A DNA stretch of 64,000 nucleotides from Euglena gracilis (GCA_039621445.1 CP154956.1:4834170-4898169); one strand, 5' to 3'. Shown: positions 1 through 13,524, counted from the stretch's first letter. Numbers and translations are program-made. Notes: generated by a model not told the origin, from the letters alone.

Positions 1-324
1 GAGGGGGGGGGGGAGTACTCGAAGCAGCCACGTGGCCGCCACACAGCTATAAGTACCGGGGACGTGGCAGCACCCCAGTGGGAACAACCGACTGAACCTT
101 TTGCATGCTGTCTCATAACCCAAATGCATTTATGTGAATTACAAGTCATGTGTACCCCCTGACGCTCGGAGCCCCCGCATATTCCGCATATTCACCACCT
201 TGGGCCCCATTTTTTTGACCCTTTTGGACCTATCCTTGCAGGCGACCTCGGCCAACCTGACCTTTGGGTCTCTTAAATTAGGCACAGCTAAACTAGAATG
301 GATGGGTATTCACCTCCTTGTGAC
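1..324. other. unassigned flank
   Basis: A short G-tract opens the window, followed by ordinary mixed sequence. No coding signal, RNA gene or repeat was recognised before the MITE at 325. The target duplication CTTGTGAC occupies 317-324. Confidence 0.5.
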
Positions 325-930
325 CAGGGGGTTTCTTAAGGACCCGGAAAAAGGTGCTGTCTGGACCCCCCTAGGGGGGGTCGGGAGGGGGGGGTTTGCT
401 ACCCAGCTGGTACCGGAAAAGGAAAAAAGCCAGCTGGGATGCATTTTTTCAGCCAAAGTTTGGAAGTGAAAATCCAAAAACTGTCCAAAAAATGTCTATT
501 TTTGACCCCATGCGAAAACTTTACCACCACTCGACCCCGGGAGGGGGGGTTCGCAGCCCGGCCTGAGGTGCTGGCTGGAAAAAAGGTGCTGGCTGCCCCC
601 CCCAGGGGTTTTATTTAAGACCGGGGGGGGAAGGGGGGAGGGGGTCGGCACCCACCCACCCACCCCTGGGGTGCCCCCCCCCCGGGAGAGGGGGCCCGGG
701 GGACCCACCCACTTTTGCCCGAAAATGCTAAAAATAGCACCTTTTCAAAAATTTCGGCGCAGAAAAGATATACCCACCAGCCCCTACCCCCACCCCCCCC
801 CGGGGGGGGAGGGGGGCCCAAGGGACCCACCCCCCCTACCCCCCCCCCCGGGGGAGGGAGTCCAAGACTAAAAAAAACCACTGTGCCCCTCCAGGGGGGT
901 AGGGTGGGGTCCGACTTCAGAAGTTCCCTG
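325..930. mobile_element. hAT-type MITE, 606 bp
   Basis: The left end begins CAGGGGGTTTCTTAAGG. The reverse complement of the right end begins CAGGGAACTTCTGAAG, giving an imperfect terminal inverted repeat. It is flanked by CTTGTGAC (317-324) and ATTGTGAC (931-938), 7 of 8 matching, the 8-bp duplication length of hAT transposition. The interior is a patchwork of C- and G-runs with two copies of the word GGTGCTGGCTG near 568-597, and a core of the form AAAATGC..AAATTTCGGCGC that recurs in other elements here. No protein is encoded, so it is non-autonomous. The hAT assignment rests on TSD length and the CAGGG terminus, not on a transposase. Confidence 0.75.
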
Positions 931-1041
931 ATTGTGACAATTGTAATGAAATTGATCATTACCAAGCAAAGTTGTTTGCCGTATGGTGTTGTGTGTGTGG
1001 CGATGAGTGAATGGTGTGTTGTGGTGAGGGTGTTGTTGTGT

Positions 1042-1083
<42 letters not shown>

Positions 1084-1701
1084 TGGTGTGTGTGTGAGTC
1101 GAGTGAGTATTGCGTTGAGTCGAGTTGAGTGAGTGAGTCGAGTGAGTGAGTGAGGTGTGAGTGAGTAGTGAGTGGTGAGTGAGTGAGTGAGTGAGTGAGT
1201 TGCGTGAGTGAGGATGAGTGAGTGAGTGCGTGAGTGAGTGAGTTGTGTGTGTAGGTTGGGTGAGTGTGGTGTGGGTGAGTGAGTGAGTGAGTGCGTGAGT
1301 GAGTTGAGATGAGTGAGTGTGTGAGTAAGTGAGTGAGTGAGTGTGTGTGTAGTGTGTATGTGTGAGGTGTGTATGTGTGTTGTGTGTGTGTGAGTGAGTG
1401 GGGGTGTGTGGTGTGTGTGGTGAGGGAGTGTGTGTGTGAGTGAGGTTGTGTGTTGTGTTTTGTGTGAGTGTGTGTGTGGTGTGTGTGTGTGTGTGTGTGT
1501 GTGTGGGGTGTGTGTGTGTGTGAGTGTGTTTGTGTGTGTGTGAAGTGTGTGTGGTGGTGTGTGAGTGTGTGTGAGGAGTGTGTGTGTGTGCGTGTGTGGG
1601 TGTGTGTGTGGTGAGTGTGAGTGTGGGTGCTGTTGTGTGTGTTGAGTGAGTGATTGGTGTGTGTGTGTTGTGTGTGTGAGTGTGATATGTGTGGTGTGTG
1701 T

Positions 1702-1735
<34 letters not shown>

Positions 1736-2512
1736 GTGTGTGTGTGAGTGAGTTGTGTGTGTGTGTGGTATGTGTGTGATGTGTGTGTGTTTGTGGGTGT
1801 GTGTGGTGTGTGTGTGTGGGTGTGGTTTGAGTGTGAGTGTGTGGGTGTGAGTGTTGAGTGTGTTTGTTGTGTGTGTGTGTGTGTGAGTGTGTGAGGTGTG
1901 TGTGTGTGAGGGAGTGTGTGTGTGTGTGAGGGGTGTGTGAGTTGAGTGAGTGGGTGGGTGAGTTGGGTGTGTGAGGTGAGTGAGTGAGTGAGTGAGTTGA
2001 GTGAGTTGAGTGAGTTGAGTGAGTGAGTTGAGTGAGTGAGTTGAGTGAGTGAGTTGAGTGAGTGAGTTGAGTGAGTGAGTGAGGGAGTGAGAGAGTGAGT
2101 GAGTGAGTGAGTGAGGGAGTGGAGTGGTGAGTGAGTGAGTGTGTGTGAGTGAGTGTGGGGTGAGTGTGTGTGAGTGCGTGGTGAGTGGGGTGTGTGTGGG
2201 TGTGGGTGTGTGTGTGTGGGTGAGTGTGTGGGTGTGTGTGTGAGTGAGTGTGTGTGTGTGTGTGTGAGTGAGTGAGTGAGAGAGTGAGTGAGTGAGTGAG
2301 TGAGTGAGTGAGTGAGTGTGTGTGTGTTTGTGTGCGTGTGAGTGAGTGAGTGAGTGAGTGTGGGTGTGGGTGAGAGTGAGTGAGTGAGTGAGTGAGTGAG
2401 TGAGTGAGTGAGTGAGTGAGTGAGTGAGTGAGTTGAGTGAGTGAGTGAGTGGGTGTTGGGTGTGTGAGTGTGTGGTATGTGTGTGAGTGAGTGTGTAAGT
2501 GTGTGTATGTGT

Positions 2513-2555
<43 letters not shown>

Positions 2556-2699
2556 GGGTGGTGAGTGTGAGGGTGTGGAGTGGTGTGTGTTGTGTGTGAG
2601 TGTGTGTGTGTGGGTGTGAGTGTGTGTTGGTGGGTGAGTGGTGGGTGTGTGAGTGTGTGTGTGCGTGTGTGTGTGAGTGTGAGTGTGTGAGTGTGTGGT

Positions 2700-2736
<37 letters not shown>

Positions 2737-5700
2737 TGTGTGTGGGTGTGGTGCTGTGTGTGTGTGTGTGTGGGTGCGTGTGTGTGTGAGTGAGTGGGTG
2801 TGAGTGTGTGTGAGTGAGTGTGTGAGTGTGTGTGAGTTGTGTGTGGAGTGTGTGTGTGTGTGTGAGTGTGTGTGTGTGTGAGTGAGTGGGTGTGAGTGTG
2901 AGTGAGTGTGTTGTGTGTGAGGTGTGTGTGTGTGAGTGTGTGTGTGTTGAGTGTGTGTGTGTGTGAGTGTGGTGTGTGTGTGAGTGTGAGTGTGTGTGAG
3001 TAAGTGGGTGTGTGTGTGTGTGAGTGTGTGTGTGAGTGAGTGTGTGTGAGTGTGTGGTGGTGTGAGTGGGTTTTGTGTGAGTGTGTGTGCGTGGAGTGAG
3101 GAGTGAGTGAGTGTGGTGAGTGGTGTGAGTAAGTGAGTGTGAGTGAGTGTGAGTGGTGTGTGAGTGAGTGAGTGGTGAGTGTGTGTGTGGGTGTGTGTGG
3201 GTGTGTGTTGGAGTGAGTGTGTGTGAGTGTGAGTGAGTGAGTGTGTGTGTGTGTGTGTGTGTGAGTGAGTGAGAGAGTGTGTGAGTGTGTGTGTGAGTGT
3301 GAGTGTGTGTGTGTGTGTGGTGTGTGGTGTGTGAGTGAGTGAGTGGTGTGTGCGTGTGTGAGTGTGTGTGAGTGAGTGTGTGTGTGTGAGTGTTGGAGTG
3401 TGTGAGTGTGTGGGTGGGTGTGTGTGTGTGTGGGTGAGTGTGTGCGTGTGTGTGGGTGTGTGAGTGTGAGTGTGTGGTGGTGTGGGTGAGTGTGTGAGGG
3501 TGAGTGTGTGTGATTGTGAGTGTGATGTGTGTTGAGTGAGTGAGTGAGTGGAGTGAGTGATGAGTGAGTGAGTGAGTGAGTGTGAGTGAGTGAGTGCGTG
3601 AGTGAGTGAGTGGTGAGTGAGTGAGTGAGTGTGTGTGTGTGAGTGAGTGAGTGAGTGAGTGAGTGAGTGAGTGAGTGAGTAGTGTGAGTGTGAGTGTTTG
3701 AGTGTGTGAGTGTGAGTGTGTGGTGTGTGAGTGTGTGTGTGTGTGTGGTGAGTGAGTGAGTGTGAGTGGGTGTGTGAGGTGTGGTTTGTGTGTGTGGTGT
3801 GTGAGTGAGTGAGTGGTGTGGGTGAGTGTGTGTGTGTTGTGAGTGTGTGTGTGAGTGTGAGTGGTGGTGTGTGTGTGTTGTGTGTGTTGTGTGTGTGTGT
3901 GTGAGTGAGTGTGTGAGTGTGTGTGTGAGTGTGTGGTGTGTGTGTGGTGTGTGTGTGAGTGAGTGTGTGTGTGGTGTGAGTGAGTGGTGTGGGTGTGAGT
4001 GAGTGTGTGTGTTGTGTGTGTGTGAGGGTGAGTTGTGGGTGAGGTGTGAGTGAGTGTGTGTGTGTGTGGTGTGAGTGGGTGAGTAGTGTGTGTGTGTGTG
4101 TGTGAGTGCGTGGGAGGGTGTGAGTGTGTGAGTGTGGGTGTGCGAGTGGGTGAGTGTGAGTGAGTGTGGGTGTGAGTGAGTGCGTGTGTGAGTGTGTGGT
4201 GTGTGTGTGTGAGTGAGTGTGTGTGTGAGTGTGTGTGTGTGTGTGAGTGGTGTGTGTGTGTGGGTGAGTGAGTGCTGTGTGTGAGTGTGAGTGTGGGTGT
4301 GAGTGTGTGTGGGTGAGTGAGTGTGTGAGTGGTGTGAGTGGGTGAGTGTGTGTGTGAGTGAGTGTGTGTGTGTGAGTGGGTGAGTGAGAGTGAGTGTGTG
4401 TGGGTTGTGAGTGAGTGTGTGTGTGTGTGTGTGTGTGTGAGTGTGGTGTGAGTGAGTGAGTGAGTGAGTTGGGTAGTGTGCGGGTGTGTGAGTGTGTGTG
4501 TGTGTTGTGTGTGTGAGTGTGTGGGTGAGTGAGTGTGTGTGTTGTGTTGTGTGTGTGTGAGTGTGTGTGAGGTGTGAGGTGTGTGTGTGTGTGTGTGAGT
4601 TGTGGTGTGAGTGTGGAGTGTGGTGTGTGTGTGAGTGAGTGAGTGTGTGTGGTGTGTGAGTGTGTGTGTGTGAGTGTGTGTGTGGTGTGAGTTGTGAGTG
4701 TGTGTGTGTGTGGTGTGTGTGTGAGTGTGTGTTGTGTGTGTGAGTGTGTGTGGAGTGGTGTGTGTGGGTGTGTGAGGTGAGTGTTTGAGTGTGAGTAGTG
4801 TGTGTGTGAGTGAGTGAGTGTGAGTGAGTGAGTGAGTGAGTGAGTTGAGTGAGTGAGTGAGTAAGTGCGTGAGTGAGTGAGTGAGTGAGTGAGTGAGTGA
4901 GTGAGTGAGTGAGTGAGTGTGTATGTGTGAGTGTGTGTGTGATGAGTGTGAGTGAGTGAGTGAGTGAGGTGTGTGAGTGGTGTGTGAGTGTGTGTGTGAT
5001 GTGTGAGTGTGTGTGTGTGTGGGTGTGTGTGAGTGTGTGTTTTGCTGTGTGTGTGTGTGGTGTGTGTGTGTGTGTGTGTGAGTGGGTGTGTGTGTGTGTG
5101 TGAGTGTGTGTGTGGTGTGTGTGGTGATTTTGTGAGGTGAGTGTGTTGTGTGTGTGGTGTGGTGTGTGTGTGAGTTGTGTGTTGGGTGAGTGTGTGTGTG
5201 TGGTGAGTTGTGAGTGTGTGAGTGCGAGTGAGAGAGTGAGTGTGTGTGTGAGTGTGTGTGAGTGGTGTGAGTTGTGTGTGTGTGTGTGTGTGTGTGTGTG
5301 GTGGGAGTGTTGTGTGTGTGTTGTGTGTGTGGTGAGTGAGTGGGTGTGGTGTGTGGTGGGGTGAGTGTGAGTGTGTGAGTGTGTGGGTGTGTGAGTGAGT
5401 GGGTGTGAGTGTGAGTGTGTGTGCGTGTGTGTGTGTGCGTGTGTGTGTGTGTGTGTGTGTGAGTGAGTGTGTGTGTGGGTGTGAGTGTGTGTGAGTGTGT
5501 GTGTGTGTGGTGAGTGTTGTGGGTGTGTGTGGGTGGGTGTGGTGTGAGTGAGTGTGTTGTGTGTGTGTGTGTGTGTGTTGGGTGTGAGTGGGTGTGTGGT
5601 GTGTGTGTGTGGTGTGAGTGAGTGTGAGTGTGTGTGTGTGTGTGTGTGGTGGAGTGAGTGAGTGAGAGTGTGTGTGGAGAGTGGGTGTGTGTGCGTGTGT

Positions 5701-5962
5701 GGTGTGAGTGAGTGAGTGTGTTGTGGTGTGTGGGTGTGTGTGTGGTGGGAGTGTGTGAGTGTGTTTTGTGTGGTGTGTGGTGAGTGAGTGTGGTGTGTGT
5801 GTGTGAGTGTGTGTGTGTGTGTGAGTGTGTGTGTGAGTGTGTGTGTGTGTGAGTGTGTGTGTGAGTGAGTGTGTGTGTGTGTGAGTGTGTGTGTGTGTGA
5901 GTGTGTGTGTGGTTATGTGTGAGTGGGTGTGTGTGTGTGTGTGTGTGTGTGGAGTGTGGTGT

Positions 5963-5998
<36 letters not shown>

Positions 5999-6223
5999 TG
6001 AGTGATGTGGTGAGTGTGTGTGTGTGTGTGTGTGTGAGTGGTGGTGGGGTGTGAGTGTGTGAGGTGTGAGTGACTGTGTGTGGGAGTGTGTGAGTGAGTG
6101 AGTGTGTGTGATGTTGGTGTGAGTGTGTGAGGGCTGTGTGAGTGTGTGTGTGTTGTGTGTGAGTGTGTGGGGTGTGTGTGTGTGTGTGTGTGTGAGTGGG
6201 TGCGTGTGGGTGAGTGAGTGAGT

Positions 6224-6263
<40 letters not shown>

Positions 6264-6390
6264 TGTGTGTGTGTGAGTGAGTGAGTGAGTGTGTGAGTGA
6301 GTGAGTGAGTGAGTGAGTGAGTGTGTGAGTGAGTGAGTGGGTTAGTGTGTCGGTGTGTGTGTGTGTGTGAGTGCGTGTGTGTGTGTGTGA

Positions 6391-6429
<39 letters not shown>

Positions 6430-7048
6430 TGAGTGAGTGAGTGAGGTGAGTGTGGTGAGTGTGAGTGAGTGAGTGTGTGTGTGTGGTGTGGGTGTGTGTG
6501 GTGTGTGTGTGGTGTGTGTGGAGTGAGTGGGTGTGTGTGTGAGTGGGTGTGTGTGTGTGTGTGTGAGTGGTGCGTTGTGTGTGTGAGTGGGTGTGTGAGT
6601 GTGTGTGTGTGTGAGTGAGTGAGTGAGTGTGTGTGTGGGGTGAGTGTGTGTTGAGTGTGTGTGTGTGAGTGAGTGGTGTGAGTGAGTGTGTGTGTGAGTG
6701 TGGGTGTGTGTGTGTGTTTGTGAGTGAGAGTGAATGTGAGTGTGTGAGTGTGTGTGAGTGTTGTGAGTGTGTGTGGTGTGAGTGTGTGAGTGAGTGTGAG
6801 TGAGTGTGGCGTGAGTGAGTGGTGAGTGTGTGGTGTGTGAGTGCGGTGAGTGTGTGTGTGGGTGTGAGTGAGTGCTGAGTGTGTGTGTGAGTGAGGGTGT
6901 GTGAGTGAGTGTGAGTGTGTGAGTGTGTGGTGTGAGTGTGATGTGTGTGTGAGTGAGTGAGTGTGTGGGGTGAGTGAGTGTGAGTGAGTGTGAGCGTGAG
7001 TTGTGTGTTGAGTGTGAGTGAGTGAGGTGGTGAGTGCGTGTGAGTGTG

Positions 7049-7081
<33 letters not shown>

Positions 7082-8321
7082 TGTGAGTGAGTGAGTGTGT
7101 TGTGTGAGTGTGTGTGTGTGAGTGAGTGCGTGAGTGTGAGTGTGGTGAGTGAGTGTGAGTGTGTGAGTGAGTGAGTGAGTGGTGAGTGAGTGTGAGTGAG
7201 TGTGTGGTGAGTGAGTGAGTGGGTGAGTGAGTGAGTGAGTGCGTGAGTGCGTGAGTGAGTGAGTGAGTGCGTTGAGTGCGTGAGTGAGTGAGTGAGTGTG
7301 AGTGAGTGCGTGAGTGAGTGTGTGTGCGTGAGTGAGTGAGTGAGTGAGTGAGTGAGTGAGTGAGTGAGTGAGTGCGTGAGTGAGTGAGTGAGTGAGTGAG
7401 TGAGTGAGTGAGTGTGAGTGTGAGTTGAGTGTGAGTGTGTGTGTGGGGAGTGTGAGTGTGTGAGTGAGTGAGTGAGTGTGAGTGTGTGTGGGTGTGAGGT
7501 GTGTGTGTGTGTGTGTGGTGTGAGTGAGTGAGTGAGTGAGTGAGTGAGTTGGGGTGAGTGAAGTGAGTGAGTGAGTGAGGGAGGGAGAGAATTGGTGAGT
7601 GAGTGAGTGAGTGAGTGAGTGAGTGAGTGAGTGAGTGAGTGAGTGAGTGAGAGAGTGAGTGAGTGTGAGTGAGTGTGAGTAGTGAGTGAGTGAGTGTGAG
7701 TGAGTGTGAGGAGTGAGTGATTTAGTGTGAGAGTGTGAGTGTGTGAGTGAGTGAGTGTGTGAGTGAGTGTGTGAGTGTGTGAGTGAGTGAGTGAGAGTGT
7801 GTGAGAGTGAGTGTGTGAGTGAGTGTGTGTGTGAGTGGTGAGTGCGTGTGTGTGTGTGTGTGGTGAGTGTGTGTATGTGTGCGTTGTGTGTGTGAGTGTG
7901 TGTGTGAGTGTGAGTGTGGGTGTGTTGTGTGTGTGGTGTGTGTGTGTGTGTGAGTGCGAGTGTGAGTGATGGGGTGTGGGTGTGTGGTGAGTGTGAGTGA
8001 GTGTGAGTGTGTGAGTGTGAGTGTGGGTGTGTGTGTGTGTGAGTGAGTGTGTGTGTGTGAGTGAGTGAGTGAGTGAGTGAGTGTGTGTGTGTGAGTGAGT
8101 AGTGTGTGTGTGTGTGAGTGTGTGTGTGTGTGAGTGGGTGTGTGTGAGTGTGAGTGTGTGTGAGTGAGTGAGTGAGTGAGTGAGTGAGTGAGTGTGTGTA
8201 GTGTGTGTGAGTGTGTGAGTGAGCTGTGTGTGTGTGTGTGTTGTGAGTGTGGTGTGAGTGTGTGTGTGAGTGGGAGTGAGTGTGTGAGTGAGTGGCGTGT
8301 GTGGTGAGTGTGGGGTGTGTG

Positions 8322-8354
<33 letters not shown>

Positions 8355-8559
8355 GTGTGTTTTGTTGTGTGTGTGAGTGTGTGTGTATGTGTGAGTGAGT
8401 GTGAGTGTCGTGGTGTGTGTGTGGTGTGTGTGTGTGTGTGAGTGAGTGAGTGAGTGAGTGTGTGTGTGTGTGTGTGAGTGAAAGTGAGTGAGTGAGTGAG
8501 TGTGTGTGAGTGGGTGTGAGTGAGTGAGTGTGAGTGAGTGTGTGAGGAGTGAGTGAGTG

Positions 8560-8911
8560 AGTGAGTGTGTGAGTGAGTGAGTGAGTGAGTGAGTGAGTGA
8601 GTCTGTGAGAGAGTGTGTGTGAGAGAGTGTCAGAGTGTGTGAGTGTGTGTCTGTGTGAGTGAGTGAGTGTGTGAGTGAGTGAGTGAGTGTCAGAGTTGTT
8701 TTCTGACTGTGTGTGTGTGTGAGTGTGTGTGTGAGTGAGTGAATGAGTGAGTGTGTGTCTGTGTGTGAGTGAGTGAGTGAGTGTGTGAGGGAGTGTGAGT
8801 GTGAGTGAGTGTGTGTTTGTGTGATTGTGTGAGTGGAGGTGAGTGTGTGTGAGTGTGAGTGAGTGAGTGAGTGAGTTGTGTGAGTGAGTGAGTGTGTGTG
8901 AGTGAGTGTGT

Positions 8912-8950
<39 letters not shown>

Positions 8951-10790
8951 TGAGTGAGTGTGTGTGTGAGTGAGTGGGTGAGTGAGTGAGTGAGTGAGTG
9001 AGTGTGTGTGTGAGTGAGTGTGTGAGAGAGTGAGTGAGAGAGTGGGTGAGTGTGAGTGAGTGAGTGCGTGTGTGAGTGAGAGTGTGAGTGAGTGAGTGAG
9101 TGAGTGAGTGAGTGAGTTGTGTGATGAGTGAGTGAGTGAGTGGTGAGTGAGTGAGTGTGAGTGTGAGTGGTGTGTGTGTGAGTGAGTGGGTGTGTGAGTG
9201 AGTGTGTGTGTGTGTGTGTGGGGGTGTGAGTGAGTGAGTGAGTGAGTGAGTGAGTGAGTGAGTGAGGGGGTGGGTGAGTGAGTGAGTGAGTGAGTGGGTG
9301 AGTGAGTGAGTGAGTGAGCGTGTGAGCGAGTGAGTGAGTGATGAGTGAGTGAGTGAGTGAGTGAGTGAGTGAGTGAGTGAGTGTGCGTGAGTGAGTGGTG
9401 AGTCTGTGTGTGAGTTAGTGCGTGAGTGAGTGAGTGTGTGTGTGTGTGAGTGAGTGTGTGAGTGTGAGTGTGTGTGTGTGTGTGTGAGTGAGTGAGTGAG
9501 TGAGTGAGCGAGTGAGTGAGTGTGTGAGAGTGTGTGAGTGAGTGTGTGTGAGTGAGTGAGTGTGAGTGAGTGAGAGTGAGTGAGTGCGTGGGTGTGAGTG
9601 TGTGAGTGGGAGTGTGTGAGTGAGTGAGTGAGTGTGTGAGTGTGTGTGGTGAGTGTGTGTGTGAGTGAGTGGGGGGTGTGTGTGAGTGAGTGAGTGGGTG
9701 TGTTGTGAGTGAGTGTGTGAGTGAGTGAGTGTGAGTGTGAGTGTGTGTGAGTGAGTGTGTGTGAGTGTGTGTGAGAGAGTGAGTGAGTGAGAGTGAGTGA
9801 GTGAGTGTGAGTGAGTGAGTGAGTGTGTGTGAGTGAGTGAGTGAGTGGGTGTGAGTGTGTGAGAGTGGGTGTGTGTGAGTGGAGTGAGTGTGTGAGTGAG
9901 TGTGTGCGTGAGTTGTGTGAGTGTGTGTGTGAGTGTGTGTGAGAGTGAGAGAGTGAGTGTGTGTGTGAGTGAGTGTGTGTGAGTGAGTGTGTGTGTGTGA
10001 GTGTGTGTGAGTGAGTGTGTGTGAGTGAGTGTGTGTGAGTGAGTGTGTGTGTGTGTGTGTGTGAGAGAGTGAGTGTGTGAGTGAGTGAGTGTGTGTGTGG
10101 GTGAGTGTGTGTGTTGTGTGTGTGGTGGAGTGAGTGTGTGAGTGAGTGAGTGAGTGTGTGTGTGTGTTGTGTGTGAGTGAGTGAGTGTGTGTGAGCGAGT
10201 GTGTGTGTGTGTGTGTGAGTGAGTGAGTGAGTGAGTGAGTGAGTGAGTGTGTGCGGGTGTGTGTGAGTGTTGTGAGTGAGTGAGAGTGCGTGAGTGAGTG
10301 AGTGTGAGTGGGTGAGTGTGAGAGTGTGTGCGTGGGTGTGTGAGTGAGTGGGTGAGTGAGTGAGTGTGAGTGAGTGAGTGAGTGCGTGTGTGAGTGAGTG
10401 TGAGTGTGTGAGTGAGTGTGTGTGTGAGAGTGAGTGAGTGGGTGGTGTGAGTGTGTTGAGTGAGTGAGTGAGTGAGTGAGTGGTGAGTGAGTGAGTGTGT
10501 GTGTTGTGTGTTGTGAGTGAGTGGTGAGTGAGTGTGAGTGTGTGTGAGTGAGTGTGAGTGTGAGTGTGTGAGTGAGTGAGTGAGTGCGTGAGTGAGTAAG
10601 TGCGTGTGAGTGTGTGTGAGTGGGAGTGTGAGTGAGTGATGAGTGAGTGAGGGAGGGAGTGAGTGAGTGAGTGAGTGAGGTGGGAGGAGTGAGTTGGTGA
10701 GTGAGTGTGTGAGTGAGTGAGTGAGTGAGTGAGTGAGTGAGTGAGTGAGTGAGTGAGTGAGTGAGTGAGTGAGTGAGTGAGTGAGTGAGT
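8560..10790. repeat. TGAG-dominated domain of the mega-array
   Basis: TGAG tetramers prevail here, with the longest nearly pure run at about 10700-10790. Short TGTG islands interrupt it. The few other words include CAGAGT variants near 8600-8700. Confidence 0.85.
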
Positions 10791-10798
10791 GTGCTGTG

Positions 10799-10838
<40 letters not shown>

Positions 10839-10899
10839 CGTGAGTGAGTGAGTGAGTGAGTGAGTGATGTGAGTGTGTGAGTGAGTCGAGTGAGTGAGT

Positions 10900-11157
10900 G
10901 AGTGTGTGTACTGTTGCTGTATGTGTGTATAGTTGTGTATGTGTGTATGTGTTGGTGGGGTGTTTGTGTGTTGTGTGTGTCGCTGTTGTGTGTGTGGGGT
11001 AGGTGTGTGTGTGTGTGTGTGTGATGTGTGTGTGTGATGTGTGTGTGGGTGTGTGTGGGGGGTGTGTGTGTTTGTCGTGCTGTGTGTGTGTGTGGTTGTG
11101 TGTGTGCCTGTGATGTGGTGTGTGTGTGTGTGTGTTGTGGTGTGTGTGGTGTGTTGG

Positions 11158-11194
<37 letters not shown>

Positions 11195-11377
11195 GTGGGG
11201 GTTGTGTGTTTGTGTGTGTGGGGTGTGTGTGTGTGTTGTGTGTTGGGGGGTGTGTGTGTGTGTGTGTTGTGGTGTGTGTGTGGGCTGATGTGTTGTGTTG
11301 TGTGTGTGTGTGTGTGCTGTGTGTGTGTGTGTGTTTGTGTTGTGGTGTGTGTGTGTGTGTTGTGTGTGTGAGTGTGT

Positions 11378-11416
<39 letters not shown>

Positions 11417-12095
11417 GTGTGTGTAGTGTGTGTGTGTGTGTGTGGGGTGTGGTGTGTGTGTGTGTGTGTGTGTCGTGTGTTGTGTGTGTGTGTGGGTGTG
11501 GGTGGTGTGTGTGTGGGCCTGGTCGTGTGGGTGTGTGTGTGTGTGTGTGTGTGGTGTGTGTGTGTGTGCTGTGTCTGTGTGTGTGTGTGATGTGTGTGTG
11601 GTGTGTGTGTGTGTGTGTGTGTTGTGTGTGTTGTGTGTGTGTGTGTGTGTGTCGTGTGTGTGTGTGTGTGTGTGGTTTGAGTGTGGTTGTGTGTGATGTG
11701 TGTGTGGTGTGTGTTGTGTGCTGTGTTGTGTGTGTGTGGTGTGTGTGTGTGTGTGTGGTGTGTGTGTGTGTGTGTGTGTGTGTGATCGTTGTGTGTGTGT
11801 GTGGGATGTGTGTGTGTGTTAGTGTGGGTGTTTGTGTGTGTGTGTTGTGTGTGTGTGTGTGTATGAGTGTTGTGTTGTGTGTGTGTGTGTGCCTGTGTCG
11901 TGTGTGTGTGTGTGTGTGTGCTGTGTGCGTGTGTGTGCGTGTGTGTGGTATGTGTGTGTGGTGTGTGTGTGTGTGGTGTTGTTGTGTGTGTGTGTTAGTG
12001 TGTGTGATGTGTGTGTGTGTGTTGTGTGTGTGTCGTGTGTGTGTTTGTGGTGGGTGGTGTGTGTGTGTGTGTGGGTGTGTGTGTGGTGTGTGTGT
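10900..12095. repeat. TG-dominated domain of the mega-array
   Basis: Dinucleotide TG with occasional GTT, GGG and single C. Because TGA is rare here, long spurious Cys/Val reading frames stay open. Alternating purine-pyrimidine sequence of this kind is a classic Z-DNA former. Confidence 0.85.
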
Positions 12096-12432
12096 GAGTG
12101 AGTGTGAGTGAGTGAGTTGAGTGAGTTTTGAGTGAGTGCGTGCGTGAGTGAGTGAGTGATTGCGTGAGTGAGTGAGTGAGTGAGTGAGTGAGGAGTGAGT
12201 GAGTGAGTGAGTGAGGAGTTAGTGCGTGAGTTGAGTGAGTGAGTGAGGAGTGAGTGAGTGAGTGAGTGCGTTGCGTGGGAGTGAGTGAGTGCGTGAGTGA
12301 GTGAGGTGAGTGAGTGCGTGAGTGCAGTGTGCTGAGTATGTGAGTATGTGTGTGTGTGTGTTTGTATGGCGTGTGCATATGCAAACGATGGTGTCGTGTG
12401 TGTGTGTGTTGTGGTGTGTGTGTTGTGTTCTG

Positions 12433-12463
<31 letters not shown>

Positions 12464-12890
12464 TGTGTGTGTGTGGTGTGTGTATGTGTGAGTGGTGTTC
12501 ACTCTCGTGTGTGTGTGTGTTGTGTGTGTGTGGGTGTGTGTAGGTGTGTGGTGTGTGTGTAGTGGTGTGGTGTGTGTGTGTGTGTGTGGGGTGTGTGTGT
12601 GTGTGTGGTGTGTGTGTGAGTGCGTGAGTGCGTGAGTGAGTGAGTGAATGAGTGAGTGAGTGAGTGAGTGAGTGAGTGAGTGAGTGAGTGAGTGAGTGCG
12701 TGAGTCGTGAGTGAGTGAGTGAGTGAGTGAGTGCAGTGAGTGAGTGAGTGAGTGACGTGAGTCGTAGTGAGTGAGTGAGTGATGTGAGTGAGTGAGTGAG
12801 TGAGTGAGTGCGTTGAGTGAGGTGAGTTGAGTGAGTAAGTGAGTGAGGAGTGAGTGAGTGAGTGAGTGAGTGAGTCGGAGTTGAGTGAGT
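12095..12890. repeat. alternating TGAG and TG blocks
   Basis: TGAG-rich at about 12095-12330, TG-rich at about 12330-12618, TGAG-rich again to about 12890. This suggests block-wise expansion of one repeat state rather than random point change. Confidence 0.7.
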
Positions 12891-13401
12891 GTGTATGTGT
12901 GCTATGTGTGTGTATGTGTGTATGTGTGTATGTGTGTGTGTGTTTGTGTGATGTGTGTGTGTCGTGTGTGTGTGTGTGTGTGGGTGTGTGTGTGTGAATG
13001 TTGTGTGTGTGTGTGTGTGTGTGTGTGCTTGTGATGGTGTGTGTGTGGTGTGTGTGTGTGTTGTGTGTGTGGTGTGTGTGTGTTGTGTGTGGTGTGTGTG
13101 TGTGTGTCGTGTTTGTGTGTGTGTGGTGTGTGTGTGTGTGTGGTGTGTGCGTGCGTGCGTGTGTGTGTGTGTGTGTTGTGTGTGTCTGTGTGTTTGTGTG
13201 TTGTGTGTGTATGTGTGTGTGTTGTGTTGTGTGTGTGTGTGTGTGTGTGTGTGTTGTGTGTCTGTGTGTTTGTGTGTTGTGTGTGTGTATGTGTGTGTGT
13301 TGTGTTGTGTGTGTGTGTTGGGTGTGTGTGTGTGTGGTGTGTGTGTGTGTGTGTTGTGTGGTGTGTGTGTGTGTGTTGTGGGTGTGTGTGTGTGTGTGTG
13401 T

Positions 13402-13432
<31 letters not shown>

Positions 13433-13481
13433 TGTGGTGTGTGTGTGTGTGTGTGGTGTGTGTGTGTGTGGTGTGTGTGTG

Positions 13482-13524
<43 letters not shown>

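Noticed and set aside
967-10900. CRISPR or coding VNTR interpretation of the array
   Set aside because: No spacer/repeat alternation and no constant repeat length; it is a tetramer microsatellite.
11041-12111. 356-codon Cys/Val plus-strand frame
   Set aside because: Pure by-product of (TG)n lacking TGA; no codon diversity and frames overlap on the same strand.
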